This document shows positions 48,614 to 57,182 of a DNA stretch of 64,000 nucleotides, piece after piece. The translations under genes were made by a program, and so were the position numbers. The notes beneath the pieces were generated by a model. The model ran no database searches. It had not been told where the DNA came from and saw only the letters and a list, made by a program, of their open reading frames with translations. Position 1 is the stretch's first letter. Each line of letters starts with the position of its first letter. The DNA comes from Wolbachia endosymbiont (group B) of Parapoynx stratiotata (GTDB taxonomy: Bacteria > Pseudomonadota > Alphaproteobacteria > Rickettsiales > Anaplasmataceae): NCBI RefSeq assembly GCF_947250635.1, contig NZ_OX366335.1:1426001-1490000 (forward strand). Direction: 5' to 3'.

Positions 48614-49796
48614 TCCACACTTCTTAAAAGAATTCAAATCAAATACTACAACTTAAATTACGTAAAATGTGTTAAAAGCATCTTTGGCTTTATAGTCCAC
48701 TAAGTAAAAATTTATTTTTAGTATTTTTCTATTGACTTTTAACACAACTGCTTCAAGAAACAGATGAAGTAGCCATAGAGGCAACAGGTAACAGCTGTTT
48801 CTTTTATGATGCAGTTTCACCTTACGTTAAACGCATAGTAATAATTGCTCCTGGGCAGTTTGAAGTTGTTCGTCGCTCTGTGAACAAAACAGATAAGCAT
48901 GATGCACGAGCTATTGCTTTCTTTCTCAGCAAAGATATGTTGCCTGAGGCAAGGTGCAAAAACAAACAATGCCAGCAGTTAGCTTCTCTTCTTCAAATGA
49001 GAGATCAGTTAGTAAAGTCACGGGTATCTTTAATCAATAAAGTTCATGGTCTTTTTAATTACCATGGAATAAAAATTAAAAAAGAAGTACTTACAACTAA
49101 AGTAGGATTTGAACGTGCTACTCAAAAGCATAATTGGGATCCTTTAGAAAAAGTTGAAATTGAAGTGATTAGCTATCATTTAGAAGCTATCCGAGAAAGC
49201 CTTAAAAAGCTTGAAAAGGAAATTATAGCTTTCGCTAAACAACTTCCTGGGTTCAGCAATCTTATCAGCATAAAGGGAATAGGTCCAATTTCTGCAGCTG
49301 TTTTTATTGTAACAATCGGAGACATTAATGATTTCCGTAGACCTGAGAAACTTACTGCATATTTTGGAGTTGTACCAAGAGTTTCTCAATCTAATCAGCA
49401 ATGTACAATTGGAAGAATTACCAAACGAGGGTCAAAAATAGCGCGTACTTCTTTAGTTCAATGTACTTGGATTGCTGTACGTTACAGTCCTTACTTGAAA
49501 AGCTTTTATGAACATATAAAAAAGAAGCGTGATTCTGCTAAGGCTATAACTGCTACTGCTAGAAAATTTCTTATAACTATTTTCTACACTCTTAAAAATA
49601 ACTGGGTTTTTAAAGATTTTACAAAATTTGAAATTTCTACTGGACAATAATCATAGGAGCAGTTGTGTTAAAAGTCAATAGAAAAATACTAAAAATAAAT
49701 TTTTACTTAGTGGACTATAAAGCCAAAGATGCTTTTAACACATTTTACGTAATTTAAGTTGTAGTATTTGATTTGAATTCTTTTAAGAAGTGTGGA

Positions 49797-49839
49797 TGTG
49801 GATAAGTGCTTTCAGTCTGTGTAAGCGCACTTATCCACA
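49797..49839. repeat. DnaA-box hairpin (copy C)
   Basis: Same 13-bp stem with two opposed TTATCCACA boxes as in copies A and B, downstream of the copy C recombinase. Confidence 0.8.
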
Positions 49840-49857
49840 ACTACACTAATTTTCAAT

Positions 49858-50817
49858 CTAAGCAGCTTTAGGGCTATATTCCTCAGTAAAAACCCTGCCA
49901 TCTCTGATTAAAGAGTTAGCAAGGATAAGTAATTTTCTCATGGCAGCAGTAGAAGCAACTTTATATGGTTTTTTGTATTGATCGTATAGCCTATCAAAGA
50001 AGATTCTTATATAAGAATTGTACTTTTGTGCACTAAGAACACACATATGTAAAACTGTTCTAATCTGTGATCTACCACCTTGAATACATCTTTTTCCTTT
50101 ACTAAAACCACTATCTCGATTAAAAGGTGCAACTCCAGAAAGGCTAGATATTTCTTTATGTCGGAGAGTTCCTAATTCTGGTAGATAACAGATCATAGTA
50201 ATAGCTAAGATTCTACCTGCTCCTGGCATACTAGTTATTGATATGTATTTTTCTTTAAGCTCTTGACTTTGCTCAATCAATGTTATCATCTCGTCTTCTA
50301 AAACTTGAATTTGACTTTGCAAAATGGCAAGTAGTTCTTCCATTTGTTTGATTATGGATATATCAGTTACTTGATGAGCTTGAGTTTTTTGTATTTTTGC
50401 CATTTCCACTAATTGATTTCTGCGAGATAACTTTTGCTTCAAACTGTCAATATTACTAACCTTTAAAGGAGTAACACGCATATCTGTATTATTGATATAA
50501 CGTGAGATGATGCTGCAGTCTATTTTATCAGTTTTAGTAGCGATACCAAGGCTTTTTGCATAATCTCTAACCCATCTAGGTTGAATAACATATACTTCGA
50601 AACCATGGCTTAGTAAAGTATAAGCACATAATTTTTCGTACCCACCAGTTGCTTCAAGTCCAACTTTGGTTACATTATGCAAACGTAAAAAGTCGAGTAT
50701 TTGATCAATAGCTTGAACGTCATTTTCAAATACTTTATAATGTCCAAGTGGATGAATGTGGATATCTAGCTTATTTTTGCTAACATCAATGCCAGCAATG
50801 ATATTTGATGAATTCAT
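49858..50817 (-). CDS. IS110-family DEDD recombinase, copy C
   Basis: Third identical recombinase copy, 319 residues from the ATG at 50817 with GGAGG upstream. Intact DEDD and Ser motifs. Identity with A and B implies very recent spread or gene conversion. Confidence 0.92.
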   Translation of the reverse strand: MNSSNIIAGIDVSKNKLDIHIHPLGHYKVFENDVQAIDQILDFLRLHNVTKVGLEATGGYEKLCAYTLLSHGFEVYVIQPRWVRDYAKSLGIATKTDKIDCSIISRYINNTDMRVTPLKVSNIDSLKQKLSRRNQLVEMAKIQKTQAHQVTDISIIKQMEELLAILQSQIQVLEDEMITLIEQSQELKEKYISITSMPGAGRILAITMICYLPELGTLRHKEISSLSGVAPFNRDSGFSKGKRCIQGGRSQIRTVLHMCVLSAQKYNSYIRIFFDRLYDQYKKPYKVASTAAMRKLLILANSLIRDGRVFTEEYSPKAA

Positions 50818-50856
50818 AATTCCTCCGTAAGAATAATATAATACTGCATTTTCCAC

Positions 50857-50978
50857 CCTTATATACGAGCCTAAAAACTCAATCAGTTGTTCGGAACTAT
50901 TCAGTATATAAACAGAGAAGAGAACCTTGCTCCAATACGGTCCCTTATGACCAAGATCTATGACGGTTCCTCTTCTCT
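50857..50978 (-). ncRNA. Candidate bridge RNA, copy C
   Basis: Same sequence as in copy B. Target guide at 50954-50961, donor guides at 50884-50890 and 50858-50864. The insertion site reads ATAAAT-CT on the element strand, one mismatch from the guide; its right side CTCCTA matches the complement of TTGGAG at five of six positions. Confidence 0.65.
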
Positions 50979-51036
50979 ATACATCTTTATATTACTACTT
51001 CTTAATACTTATAAAGACTTGTTTTTAACATATAAG

Positions 51037-51389
51037 ATTTATATGATGAAATTGTATCTGGATGACAGTGTCTGGGTACACAACTGTACGAACATTGTGG
51101 TAATTTGCGTAGTAAATGGTGTCATCCCAATTTTAAAAGGCCGCCATGCAAGTAGCCCCTTCAATGTCGTGCAAGTAGCTCCTTCGATGTCATTCCAGTA
51201 CTAGTATTTCATCTGGATTCCAGCATCAAGTGCTGGAATGACATGGCGGACAAGTAGCTCTCTCTCTTCATCCCAGTCTGGAATCCAGGAGTATAAAAAT
51301 GGTGAATAAAATTTATGTAAAAAAACTGCTTGTGCTAGTAGTTGATTCTTAATATACTCATTACATAATAATTTAATTTAGAGGTTGAT
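51037..51389. repeat. Palindromic repeat tract and promoter region
   Basis: No gene. 51045-51295 holds several units of dispersed Wolbachia repeats (GTCATCCCA, CAAGTAGCTCC, ATTCCAGCATCAAG, TGCTGGAATGACA). Closer to the next gene, TTGATT (51342-51347) and CATAAT (51364-51369), 16 bp apart, could be its promoter. Confidence 0.6.
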
Positions 51390-51578
51390 ATGCATGGCAA
51401 TAATGATCCAAATAAAAAAGTACCTGATTCAGGGAGAACAAGGATTGATAAAAAATACCTAGATCCAAAGAGAATAGATAACTTCAGCGATATGATTAAG
51501 CGTGAACAAGAACGAATGAAGCAAAATCAATCCAGTAGTAGTAAGAGTGGTCAGGGCACCAGTAGGAGTGGTAAGTAA
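51390..51578 (+). CDS. Small hydrophilic protein upstream of the 487-residue gene
   Basis: 62 residues, with Shine-Dalgarno AGAGG before the ATG. Rich in Lys, Arg, Asp and Ser; ends in a Ser/Gly-rich tail (SSSSKSGQGTSRSGK). No hydrophobic segment or known domain. It lies 29 bp before the next gene and shares a likely promoter, so the two may function together. Function unknown. Confidence 0.6.
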   Translation: MHGNNDPNKKVPDSGRTRIDKKYLDPKRIDNFSDMIKREQERMKQNQSSSSKSGQGTSRSGK

Positions 51579-51607
51579 TTATGTTAATTAATTAGAGAGG
51601 TGGTATT

Positions 51608-53071
51608 ATGCCTAATAAAAGTGAAATAAATCGAGAATTAGTAAAAGCATTTAATAGTATTCTTCGTTTCAGTAATGCTGTTGTTACTAATTTTACTGTA
51701 AAGGACGATCATATTGTTATCTCGCTTGATAATAATATGACTCGTGATCGGCGCATAAAGTACCTGAGCAGTATGAAAGAAAAAATAATACAAAGATTTT
51801 GTCCGGATGAAAGTATTCTTGATGATAATTTTTATACAAAGTTTTTTCCTTTTAACTTTGATCAAGGGAAATCGGCTGAAGATAATAAATTTTTGGTGCC
51901 AATGAGGAAAGAGGTGGTTTCTAATCTAAAGTTTTTGCTAGCCCATGAACTCGCGCGATTTGCAACAGATCTTATTAAAGAGCAAGAAAAAGAAGACAAA
52001 AAATCGGAACTAGGTTGTGAGAATCTATCAGATGATATAGAGGAGGAGATAGAAAATCATGTAGATTATAATATAATTGATGAAGTCTTTAATAAGGGAT
52101 CTTATCTATATGGTGCGGAGTGTGTTGATAGAAATTTGCAACGTTCTTTTGTAAATTTGCTTTCATCGGGAATAAAAGGTTATGAAAATGGTCCTAAAAA
52201 AACTAAGGATTTTTTAGAAGAGAAAGGAAATTATGTATATCTAAAGAAAAGCATTTTTGATAATCCTAAGCTCATTAAAGACATAGCAAAGGATAAAGTA
52301 TCCTTGAAGTGTCGTGATTTGGAAGTTTCAAGTACCGAAGATGAAATGAATGACACTCTGAAGCGCGCAATTGTTGATTTAATTTGTAAGGCACTACCGC
52401 ACCTACCAATTGATTCTATGTGGCATACTTCCCATAAAGAAAGTAAAGATGAGTATTCAATTTTGGCTCCTATTTTTGATTGTGGTAATTACATAGAGTT
52501 TTTAAATGAAAAAGAAGTTGATCATATTAATAATAAGGTGTTTGGTGGTACAAAAGTATTGCGTGATGTAAAAGATGATATTGCAGAAAGAGGTCTGCCA
52601 ACATATGGTGCCGAACAAATATATGCAATAGATTTTGCTAACCCAGACATTGCTTACTGTGTGATGGATAAGATCATGGAGAGCTCTGTAATCAATGAGG
52701 ATTATAAACTGTCCATTGATCCTGCACGTGTGCCAGCTATGAAACCACAAACTCTTGCCCCTTCTGAAGAAAAAGTAGGGACAGATGGACCAAGTGCAGA
52801 TAGTGGTTTTGGTGATTCACCTAAGAATTCAGTTATAGGTAAATCACATAATGGAAACTCGAGCAAATTCCTTAGGCCCGACTACTATGGTGAAGGTAAA
52901 GGTGGGGATGATGCTTCGGCTAAAGATAGTGGCTTTGGCCCTTCTTCAGCACGATCTTCTCTTAATAAGCCCAAAACAACATTTAACCAACCTTCTATAT
53001 CACAGCCTGACCAATGTTCTGCAAAAAAGCAGACATCAACTAATAAAAAATCAATTTGCTCTATTTCATAG
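51608..53071 (+). CDS. Wolbachia-type hypothetical protein, 487 residues
   Basis: Shine-Dalgarno GAGAGGTGG before the ATG. The globular part spans residues 1-~390 and contains a mixed alpha/beta region, a charged helix (LIKEQEKEDKKSELG) and the KALPHLPIDSMWHTSHKE segment. The C-terminal ~100 residues are low-complexity, rich in Ser, Gly and Pro, with DSGFGDS and DSGFGPS. No signal peptide or membrane helix, and no family recognised. A damaged paralogue is at 9890-10928. The disordered Ser-rich tail resembles that of the EPIYA protein and suggests an exported protein (inference). Confidence 0.75.
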   Translation: MPNKSEINRELVKAFNSILRFSNAVVTNFTVKDDHIVISLDNNMTRDRRIKYLSSMKEKIIQRFCPDESILDDNFYTKFFPFNFDQGKSAEDNKFLVPMRKEVVSNLKFLLAHELARFATDLIKEQEKEDKKSELGCENLSDDIEEEIENHVDYNIIDEVFNKGSYLYGAECVDRNLQRSFVNLLSSGIKGYENGPKKTKDFLEEKGNYVYLKKSIFDNPKLIKDIAKDKVSLKCRDLEVSSTEDEMNDTLKRAIVDLICKALPHLPIDSMWHTSHKESKDEYSILAPIFDCGNYIEFLNEKEVDHINNKVFGGTKVLRDVKDDIAERGLPTYGAEQIYAIDFANPDIAYCVMDKIMESSVINEDYKLSIDPARVPAMKPQTLAPSEEKVGTDGPSADSGFGDSPKNSVIGKSHNGNSSKFLRPDYYGEGKGGDDASAKDSGFGPSSARSSLNKPKTTFNQPSISQPDQCSAKKQTSTNKKSICSIS

Positions 53072-53229
53072 CTAAAGAAAATTAGACTATTTGAGGACGA
53101 ATTGTGAATGAAAGGTTATGTATCCGTTTAGATGCATGTGAGACCAGTGCTTTCTTTCTTGTTATACAAGTAGCTGACACTGGGATCACACTTGATTATG
53201 CAAGAAATCTAATGTTAAAAAACTCACAG
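53072..53229. repeat. Duplicated 3' flank and palindromic fragment
   Basis: 53072-53119 repeats the sequence after the pseudogene stop at 10929-10974 with few differences, showing the duplication included non-coding DNA. 53140-53195 contains CAAGTAGCTGACACTGGGAT, a dispersed repeat word. Confidence 0.6.
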
Positions 53230-54018
53230 TTATCCTAGTACTGCTTTATTATCTGCAGTCTTTTCAGGTTTGACGGAATTCAATTGAGAATCAATAGCAA
53301 CAACTCCTTCTATCAATTTAGCCTGTTTATAGTCTTGACTTAGGAAATATATAGACAGTCCAACTGCTATTCCAGCAACAAGAGCAGATACTGCGAGTGC
53401 GCATAATATAATAGTCATTGAAGGGACTAAAGCACCACCAACACCGAGTCCAATGCCAAGAAAAACGCCAGGTATAATGCCAATCAAACTATTACATCTA
53501 GCACTTTCTTTTTTCGATTGAGCTTGGTCTTTCATACATTCGATGAGTAATTTTTTTATATCTCCTTGAGCTAAATCTAATGGGATTTTCTCTTCTTTAT
53601 TCTTTATCAAAGGGCTTGCACCATATGTCAAAAGGGCTTCTATTGCTTTAGTGTTATTACTTATAACAGCTTGGTGTAATAATGTATTTCTACTTTGATC
53701 TCGAAAATTGATCAATCTGTCGAAATACTGAGGATTAGAAAGTATACTCACAGCTTCATCTAAAATCTTCATCACGTCTTGAAATGATAATTTCTCTTTT
53801 TTCTCAGATATTGCACTATCGTGTTTAATACAGTAGTGCAAAATAAGATACACCATATCTTTTCTTATATCTACAGGATCCTCTATAGATAAAGCTAATT
53901 TAAATAACCCCTTGTCAATAGGTATTTCGATATTTTTATCAAGAAATGCCTTCAATTGTCCAATTTTTTCTTGATACTTTATCTTTTGCCTACAGAAGAT
54001 TTCAAGTAAAGTAGTCAT
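53230..54018 (-). CDS. Ankyrin-repeat membrane protein
   Basis: 262 residues. An N-terminal helical region is followed by about two ankyrin repeats (RNTLLHQAVISNNTKAIEALLTYGASPLI, near residues 110-145). Then come two adjacent hydrophobic helices (about 178-230, Gly-rich, GVFLGIGLGVGGALV and ALAVSALVAGIAVGLSIYF) and a polar tail. Such hairpin-anchored ankyrin proteins are common in Wolbachia and may sit in the bacterial or host vacuole membrane; this is inference. Confidence 0.72.
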   Translation of the reverse strand: MTTLLEIFCRQKIKYQEKIGQLKAFLDKNIEIPIDKGLFKLALSIEDPVDIRKDMVYLILHYCIKHDSAISEKKEKLSFQDVMKILDEAVSILSNPQYFDRLINFRDQSRNTLLHQAVISNNTKAIEALLTYGASPLIKNKEEKIPLDLAQGDIKKLLIECMKDQAQSKKESARCNSLIGIIPGVFLGIGLGVGGALVPSMTIILCALAVSALVAGIAVGLSIYFLSQDYKQAKLIEGVVAIDSQLNSVKPEKTADNKAVLG

Positions 54019-54141
54019 ACCATCTCCTTATTCTAATTATATCAATAATATAATAAATTCTAATAAAAGTCAGATTTTTAATTAAAAAGTTAATATAGTT
54101 TATTAGCAATTCCTACAAATGTCAAATAAATTCAAATAACA

Positions 54142-56106
54142 TCAAAAAAAACTCACAGGGTCAACATCTATTGTTACTTCAATATTTGAACTCAAGTTAC
54201 AGCAATGTTTCAGCTTTTTCTTTATGAATAGACTATGGTTATTGTATATTTTTAGTAACACTCTATACCGATATTTATTGTTTAAAAAATTTATTGCTGC
54301 TGGTGATGGGCCAAAAATTTCAAATTCTTTCAATGTCAAGTGCTGAGAGGTAGTTGAAAATTGATTATGCAAAAAGTTTGTTATCTCATTTGCTGCTTTC
54401 TGCGTTGCAAATTGATCCTTACCACAAACTATAAGCGCTATTAGCCTACTAAATGGGGGCATTTTAGCTTTGCGTCTTGACTCAAGTTCAATTTCATAAA
54501 ACAAATCCCTTTTTTGCTGCTGCAATGCTTTTATTATCAAACTTTCAGGATTATTAGTTTGCACTATTACCGTTCCTTTTTCGTTGAACCTCCCAGATCT
54601 ACCCGCAACTTGATGCAATAATTGATACGTCTTTTCTGCTGCCCTGAGGTCAGAATTTTCAAGGCCTAAATCTGCGTTTATCACTCCAACCAAAGTTAAC
54701 TTAGGGAAATTATGCCCTTTAGCAATCACTTGTGTACCGATTATAATATTCACTTCTTCTTTGAGCACTGAGTCAATTACGTTACCAAGCGACTTCTGAT
54801 CGCTGCTGATAATTGCAGTTTTTGCATTTGGTATTAATTTCACTATTTCTTCAACTAACCTTTCAATTCCCACACCATAAAGGAGCAATGACTGCTCACT
54901 TTGACAATTGGAGCATTTTTCTGGAAGTTTTAATTGATAAGAACAGTGATGGCATAAAAGGACATTCTTTTTCTTGTGGTACGTAAGCCATACAGTGCAA
55001 TTTGAGCAGGAAATTTTATATCCACATTTTTTACAAACTGCAAGTTGCGCATACCCCCTGCGGTTTAGAAAGAGCATAACTTGCTGTTTTTTCTCTATGG
55101 TTTGTTTTATCCCTTCGAAAAGCTCATTTGAAATCCATTGTTTATTATTCACTACTTTTATGTGCGGCAACTCTGCACCACCGAATCGTTCGGTTAGCTT
55201 TACATGGTTGTAATTCCCTTTTTTAACATGATAAATTGTTTCAAGCAGCGGAGTAGCGGATGATAAAATAATCGGAATATTTTCGAGCTTGGCTAAGATA
55301 ATGGCCATATCTCGAGCATTATATATAATTCCTTGTTCCTGTTTAAAGGATGAGTCATGCTCTTCATCGACGATGATTAATTTTAGGTTTTTATAAGGTA
55401 AAAAAAGTGCTGACCTTGCCCCAATAATTATCTGCGCACTTCCATTTGCTATATTAAGCCAATTATTTCGGCGAGCTTTGGGAGTAAGTCCTGAATGCCA
55501 CTCAGCTATATTGCCAGATATCTGACTGTGAACACGATTTACTAATTGTGAAGTTAGGACAATTTCTGGCAGAAGGATCAGGACTTGTGCATCGTTTACG
55601 ATTTCAATTAACCTTGCAATCACAGAGAGATAAACTTCCGTTTTTCCAGACCCGGTTTCACCGTCAAGCAAAGTCACTGAATACTCATTCAAATTACTTA
55701 TTATCTTATCGCGAGCTGCTTGCTGCTCAGGGTTTAATTGGCAATCTATTTCACTTATTTCTTGCTTTTGCTTAGTGCAAACTAACTTATCTATTTGATT
55801 TACCTTTAACACTCCTCCCATTATCACTTTTGCAAGCATACCAATAGGTATTACATTATACTGCGCAACCCACTCTGCAAATTCGATCAGTTTTGGTCTG
55901 ATGCTCGGTAAATCGACCTTTTGTTCAATAAATTTTAATTCTCGATCGCTTTTGCTACTTTCTCTCCAAACTATTCCAATCAAACGCTTTCTGCCAAACG
56001 GCACCACTACGTAATCTCCAATTGAAACTTCAGTATCTTCCTCAACTACATATGAAAATAGCTGATCAATTGGAAGTGGCAGTAATACGTCAACTGTTTT
56101 TGTCAT
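54142..56106 (-). CDS. priA: PriA replication-restart helicase
   Basis: Restarts collapsed replication forks by loading the replisome. It has 654 residues. Order: N-terminal DNA-binding region (VVPFGRKRLIGIVW), Walker A LLDGETGSGKTEVYL, DEEH box IIVDEEHDSSFK, FLNRRGYA, a Zn-binding Cys array (CKKCGYKISCSNC and CHHCSYQLKLPEKCSNC), and helicase motif VAGRSGRF. All Cys pairs are present. Confidence 0.96.
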   Translation of the reverse strand: MTKTVDVLLPLPIDQLFSYVVEEDTEVSIGDYVVVPFGRKRLIGIVWRESSKSDRELKFIEQKVDLPSIRPKLIEFAEWVAQYNVIPIGMLAKVIMGGVLKVNQIDKLVCTKQKQEISEIDCQLNPEQQAARDKIISNLNEYSVTLLDGETGSGKTEVYLSVIARLIEIVNDAQVLILLPEIVLTSQLVNRVHSQISGNIAEWHSGLTPKARRNNWLNIANGSAQIIIGARSALFLPYKNLKLIIVDEEHDSSFKQEQGIIYNARDMAIILAKLENIPIILSSATPLLETIYHVKKGNYNHVKLTERFGGAELPHIKVVNNKQWISNELFEGIKQTIEKKQQVMLFLNRRGYAQLAVCKKCGYKISCSNCTVWLTYHKKKNVLLCHHCSYQLKLPEKCSNCQSEQSLLLYGVGIERLVEEIVKLIPNAKTAIISSDQKSLGNVIDSVLKEEVNIIIGTQVIAKGHNFPKLTLVGVINADLGLENSDLRAAEKTYQLLHQVAGRSGRFNEKGTVIVQTNNPESLIIKALQQQKRDLFYEIELESRRKAKMPPFSRLIALIVCGKDQFATQKAANEITNFLHNQFSTTSQHLTLKEFEIFGPSPAAINFLNNKYRYRVLLKIYNNHSLFIKKKLKHCCNLSSNIEVTIDVDPVSFF

Positions 56107-56204
56107 AAGTTAGCGCTGTTTTTAGATACATAGAGAAGCCTTAATGCTTTTTTCATAGTACACAATTTATAATCATAAATACTGGAAATGTGAGGAAATT
56201 CTGT

Positions 56205-57173
56205 ATGTTTAGCGATAAAATAGTCCTAGACTTTGAAATAGAAAAAGGTGACCGAATAGATCGGTGTTACTTCTCTACACGCATCAAACTTACAGATAAG
56301 AGCAAGAGTTTTCTACGTGAAAAGCTCGGTAAACCTAACAATTTAGATGATTACTTTAATCTTAATCCTGAGAATTTTTATATTTATTACAACAAATATA
56401 GTGGTCACTATGGTATAAATGAGCTATATATCAGAGATGATAATGGTAGATATTTAGCTACTAAACTTCCACTTGATCAGAGCGGATTTTCGATAGAGTT
56501 ATCATTCGACGAGGTGAATTATGGCTTTTATCCTCTGTATGCAATCTATAATCCCACTCAATATGACAAAAAGCAGGAAAAGAGCTTTGAAGATAATGGT
56601 GAATTGCAGCCGTTTGTGTCAAGTGTATTGGATTACTTTCTAAATGGCTTAACCATTCAAGATATGTTTTTGCAAATACAAAATGAGCTTGTTGAAAAAG
56701 AAACAAAATTAGAAGAAGACAGAAGAAAAGCAGAGGAAGAATTAAATCAAAAGAATGAAAAGTTAAGAGAACTCATAGAAAATGATGAGATTAAAGTACT
56801 TAAAGTAATAAAAGGCCATAGTATTGGGAATGGACATTCAGCAGCAATTTTACAGCTTAATGGTGATCTTGATGCAAGTAAGTACTACATAGCAGAGTAT
56901 GAAGGCAATGAATACTTACATTGCACGAGCTCTGGTTATGACATACTGCTTGACCAGAGCGATTTATTTTTTGTTCTGAATAGCAGCTCTTATCTTGAAC
57001 TTGAAAGCGGTTTCTACTCAATACTTGCTGGCAACTATGCTAAATATCTCGATACTAAGAATCTGCTTTTTAGCGATGATCAACTATCTAAGCAGTTATG
57101 CAAAAACAAGGTAAAGGCTGAATCTACAGTTAACGCATTTTTCTCAAGACTTATTTATAGTGAAAATTTTTAA
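56205..57173 (+). CDS. Coiled-coil protein, first gene of the ankyrin-peptidase operon
   Basis: 322 residues. The ATG at 56205 is preferred over GTG 56190 because GAGGA lies 8 bp upstream. The N-terminal ~150 residues are beta-rich (DKIVLDFEIEKGDRIDRC, ELYIRDDNGRYLATKLP). A charged coiled coil spans ~165-200 (ELVEKETKLEEDRRKAEEE). The C-terminal part is a second alpha/beta region. No signal peptide and no known family. Only 9 bp separate it from the large downstream gene, so co-expression is near certain; a chaperone, partner or antidote role is possible but unproven. Confidence 0.65.
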   Translation: MFSDKIVLDFEIEKGDRIDRCYFSTRIKLTDKSKSFLREKLGKPNNLDDYFNLNPENFYIYYNKYSGHYGINELYIRDDNGRYLATKLPLDQSGFSIELSFDEVNYGFYPLYAIYNPTQYDKKQEKSFEDNGELQPFVSSVLDYFLNGLTIQDMFLQIQNELVEKETKLEEDRRKAEEELNQKNEKLRELIENDEIKVLKVIKGHSIGNGHSAAILQLNGDLDASKYYIAEYEGNEYLHCTSSGYDILLDQSDLFFVLNSSSYLELESGFYSILAGNYAKYLDTKNLLFSDDQLSKQLCKNKVKAESTVNAFFSRLIYSENF

Positions 57174-57182
57174 GAGGTGAAT

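Larger units (their letters stand above)
47374..48752 (+). mobile_element. IS110-family element, copy B
   Basis: 1,379 bp, plus orientation, CT core at 47374-47375 and 48751-48752. Inserted in frame into another IS110-family recombinase gene. Left end begins CTTATATG; right end finishes ACAACTG before the core. A -35-like TTGACT (48732-48737) near the right end and a -10-like TATGTT (47378-47383) near the left end would be 17 bp apart in the excised circle. Confidence 0.88.
47254..49650 (+). pseudogene. IS110-family type-2 recombinase, interrupted by copy B
   Basis: Second, unrelated IS110-family recombinase. ATG 47254 follows GGAGG. It reads MRHIGVDLHTNSFTVCYL up to FTKDL, is interrupted by copy B (47374-48752), and continues in the same frame as QETDEVAIEATG, KTDKHDARAIAFFL and so on to 49650. 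DEDD residues and the Ser region GVVPRVSQSN are all present. Removing copy B with one CT core restores KDLQETD exactly, giving about 338 residues with no other lesion. A free-standing 3' frame opens at a GTG at 48880. Confidence 0.85.
49658..51036 (-). mobile_element. IS110-family element, copy C
   Basis: 1,379 bp, minus orientation, AG/CT cores at 49658-49659 and 51035-51036. Inserted just 3' of the type-2 IS110 recombinase gene. It faces copy B as an inverted repeat ~0.9 kb apart and is a direct repeat of copy A ~9.3 kb away. Same length and apparently same sequence as A and B. Confidence 0.88.

Noticed and set aside
48753..49650. Independent 256-codon transposase gene starting at 48880
   Set aside because: The frame is continuous with the N-terminal part at 47254-47373 once copy B is removed; the GTG at 48880 is internal.
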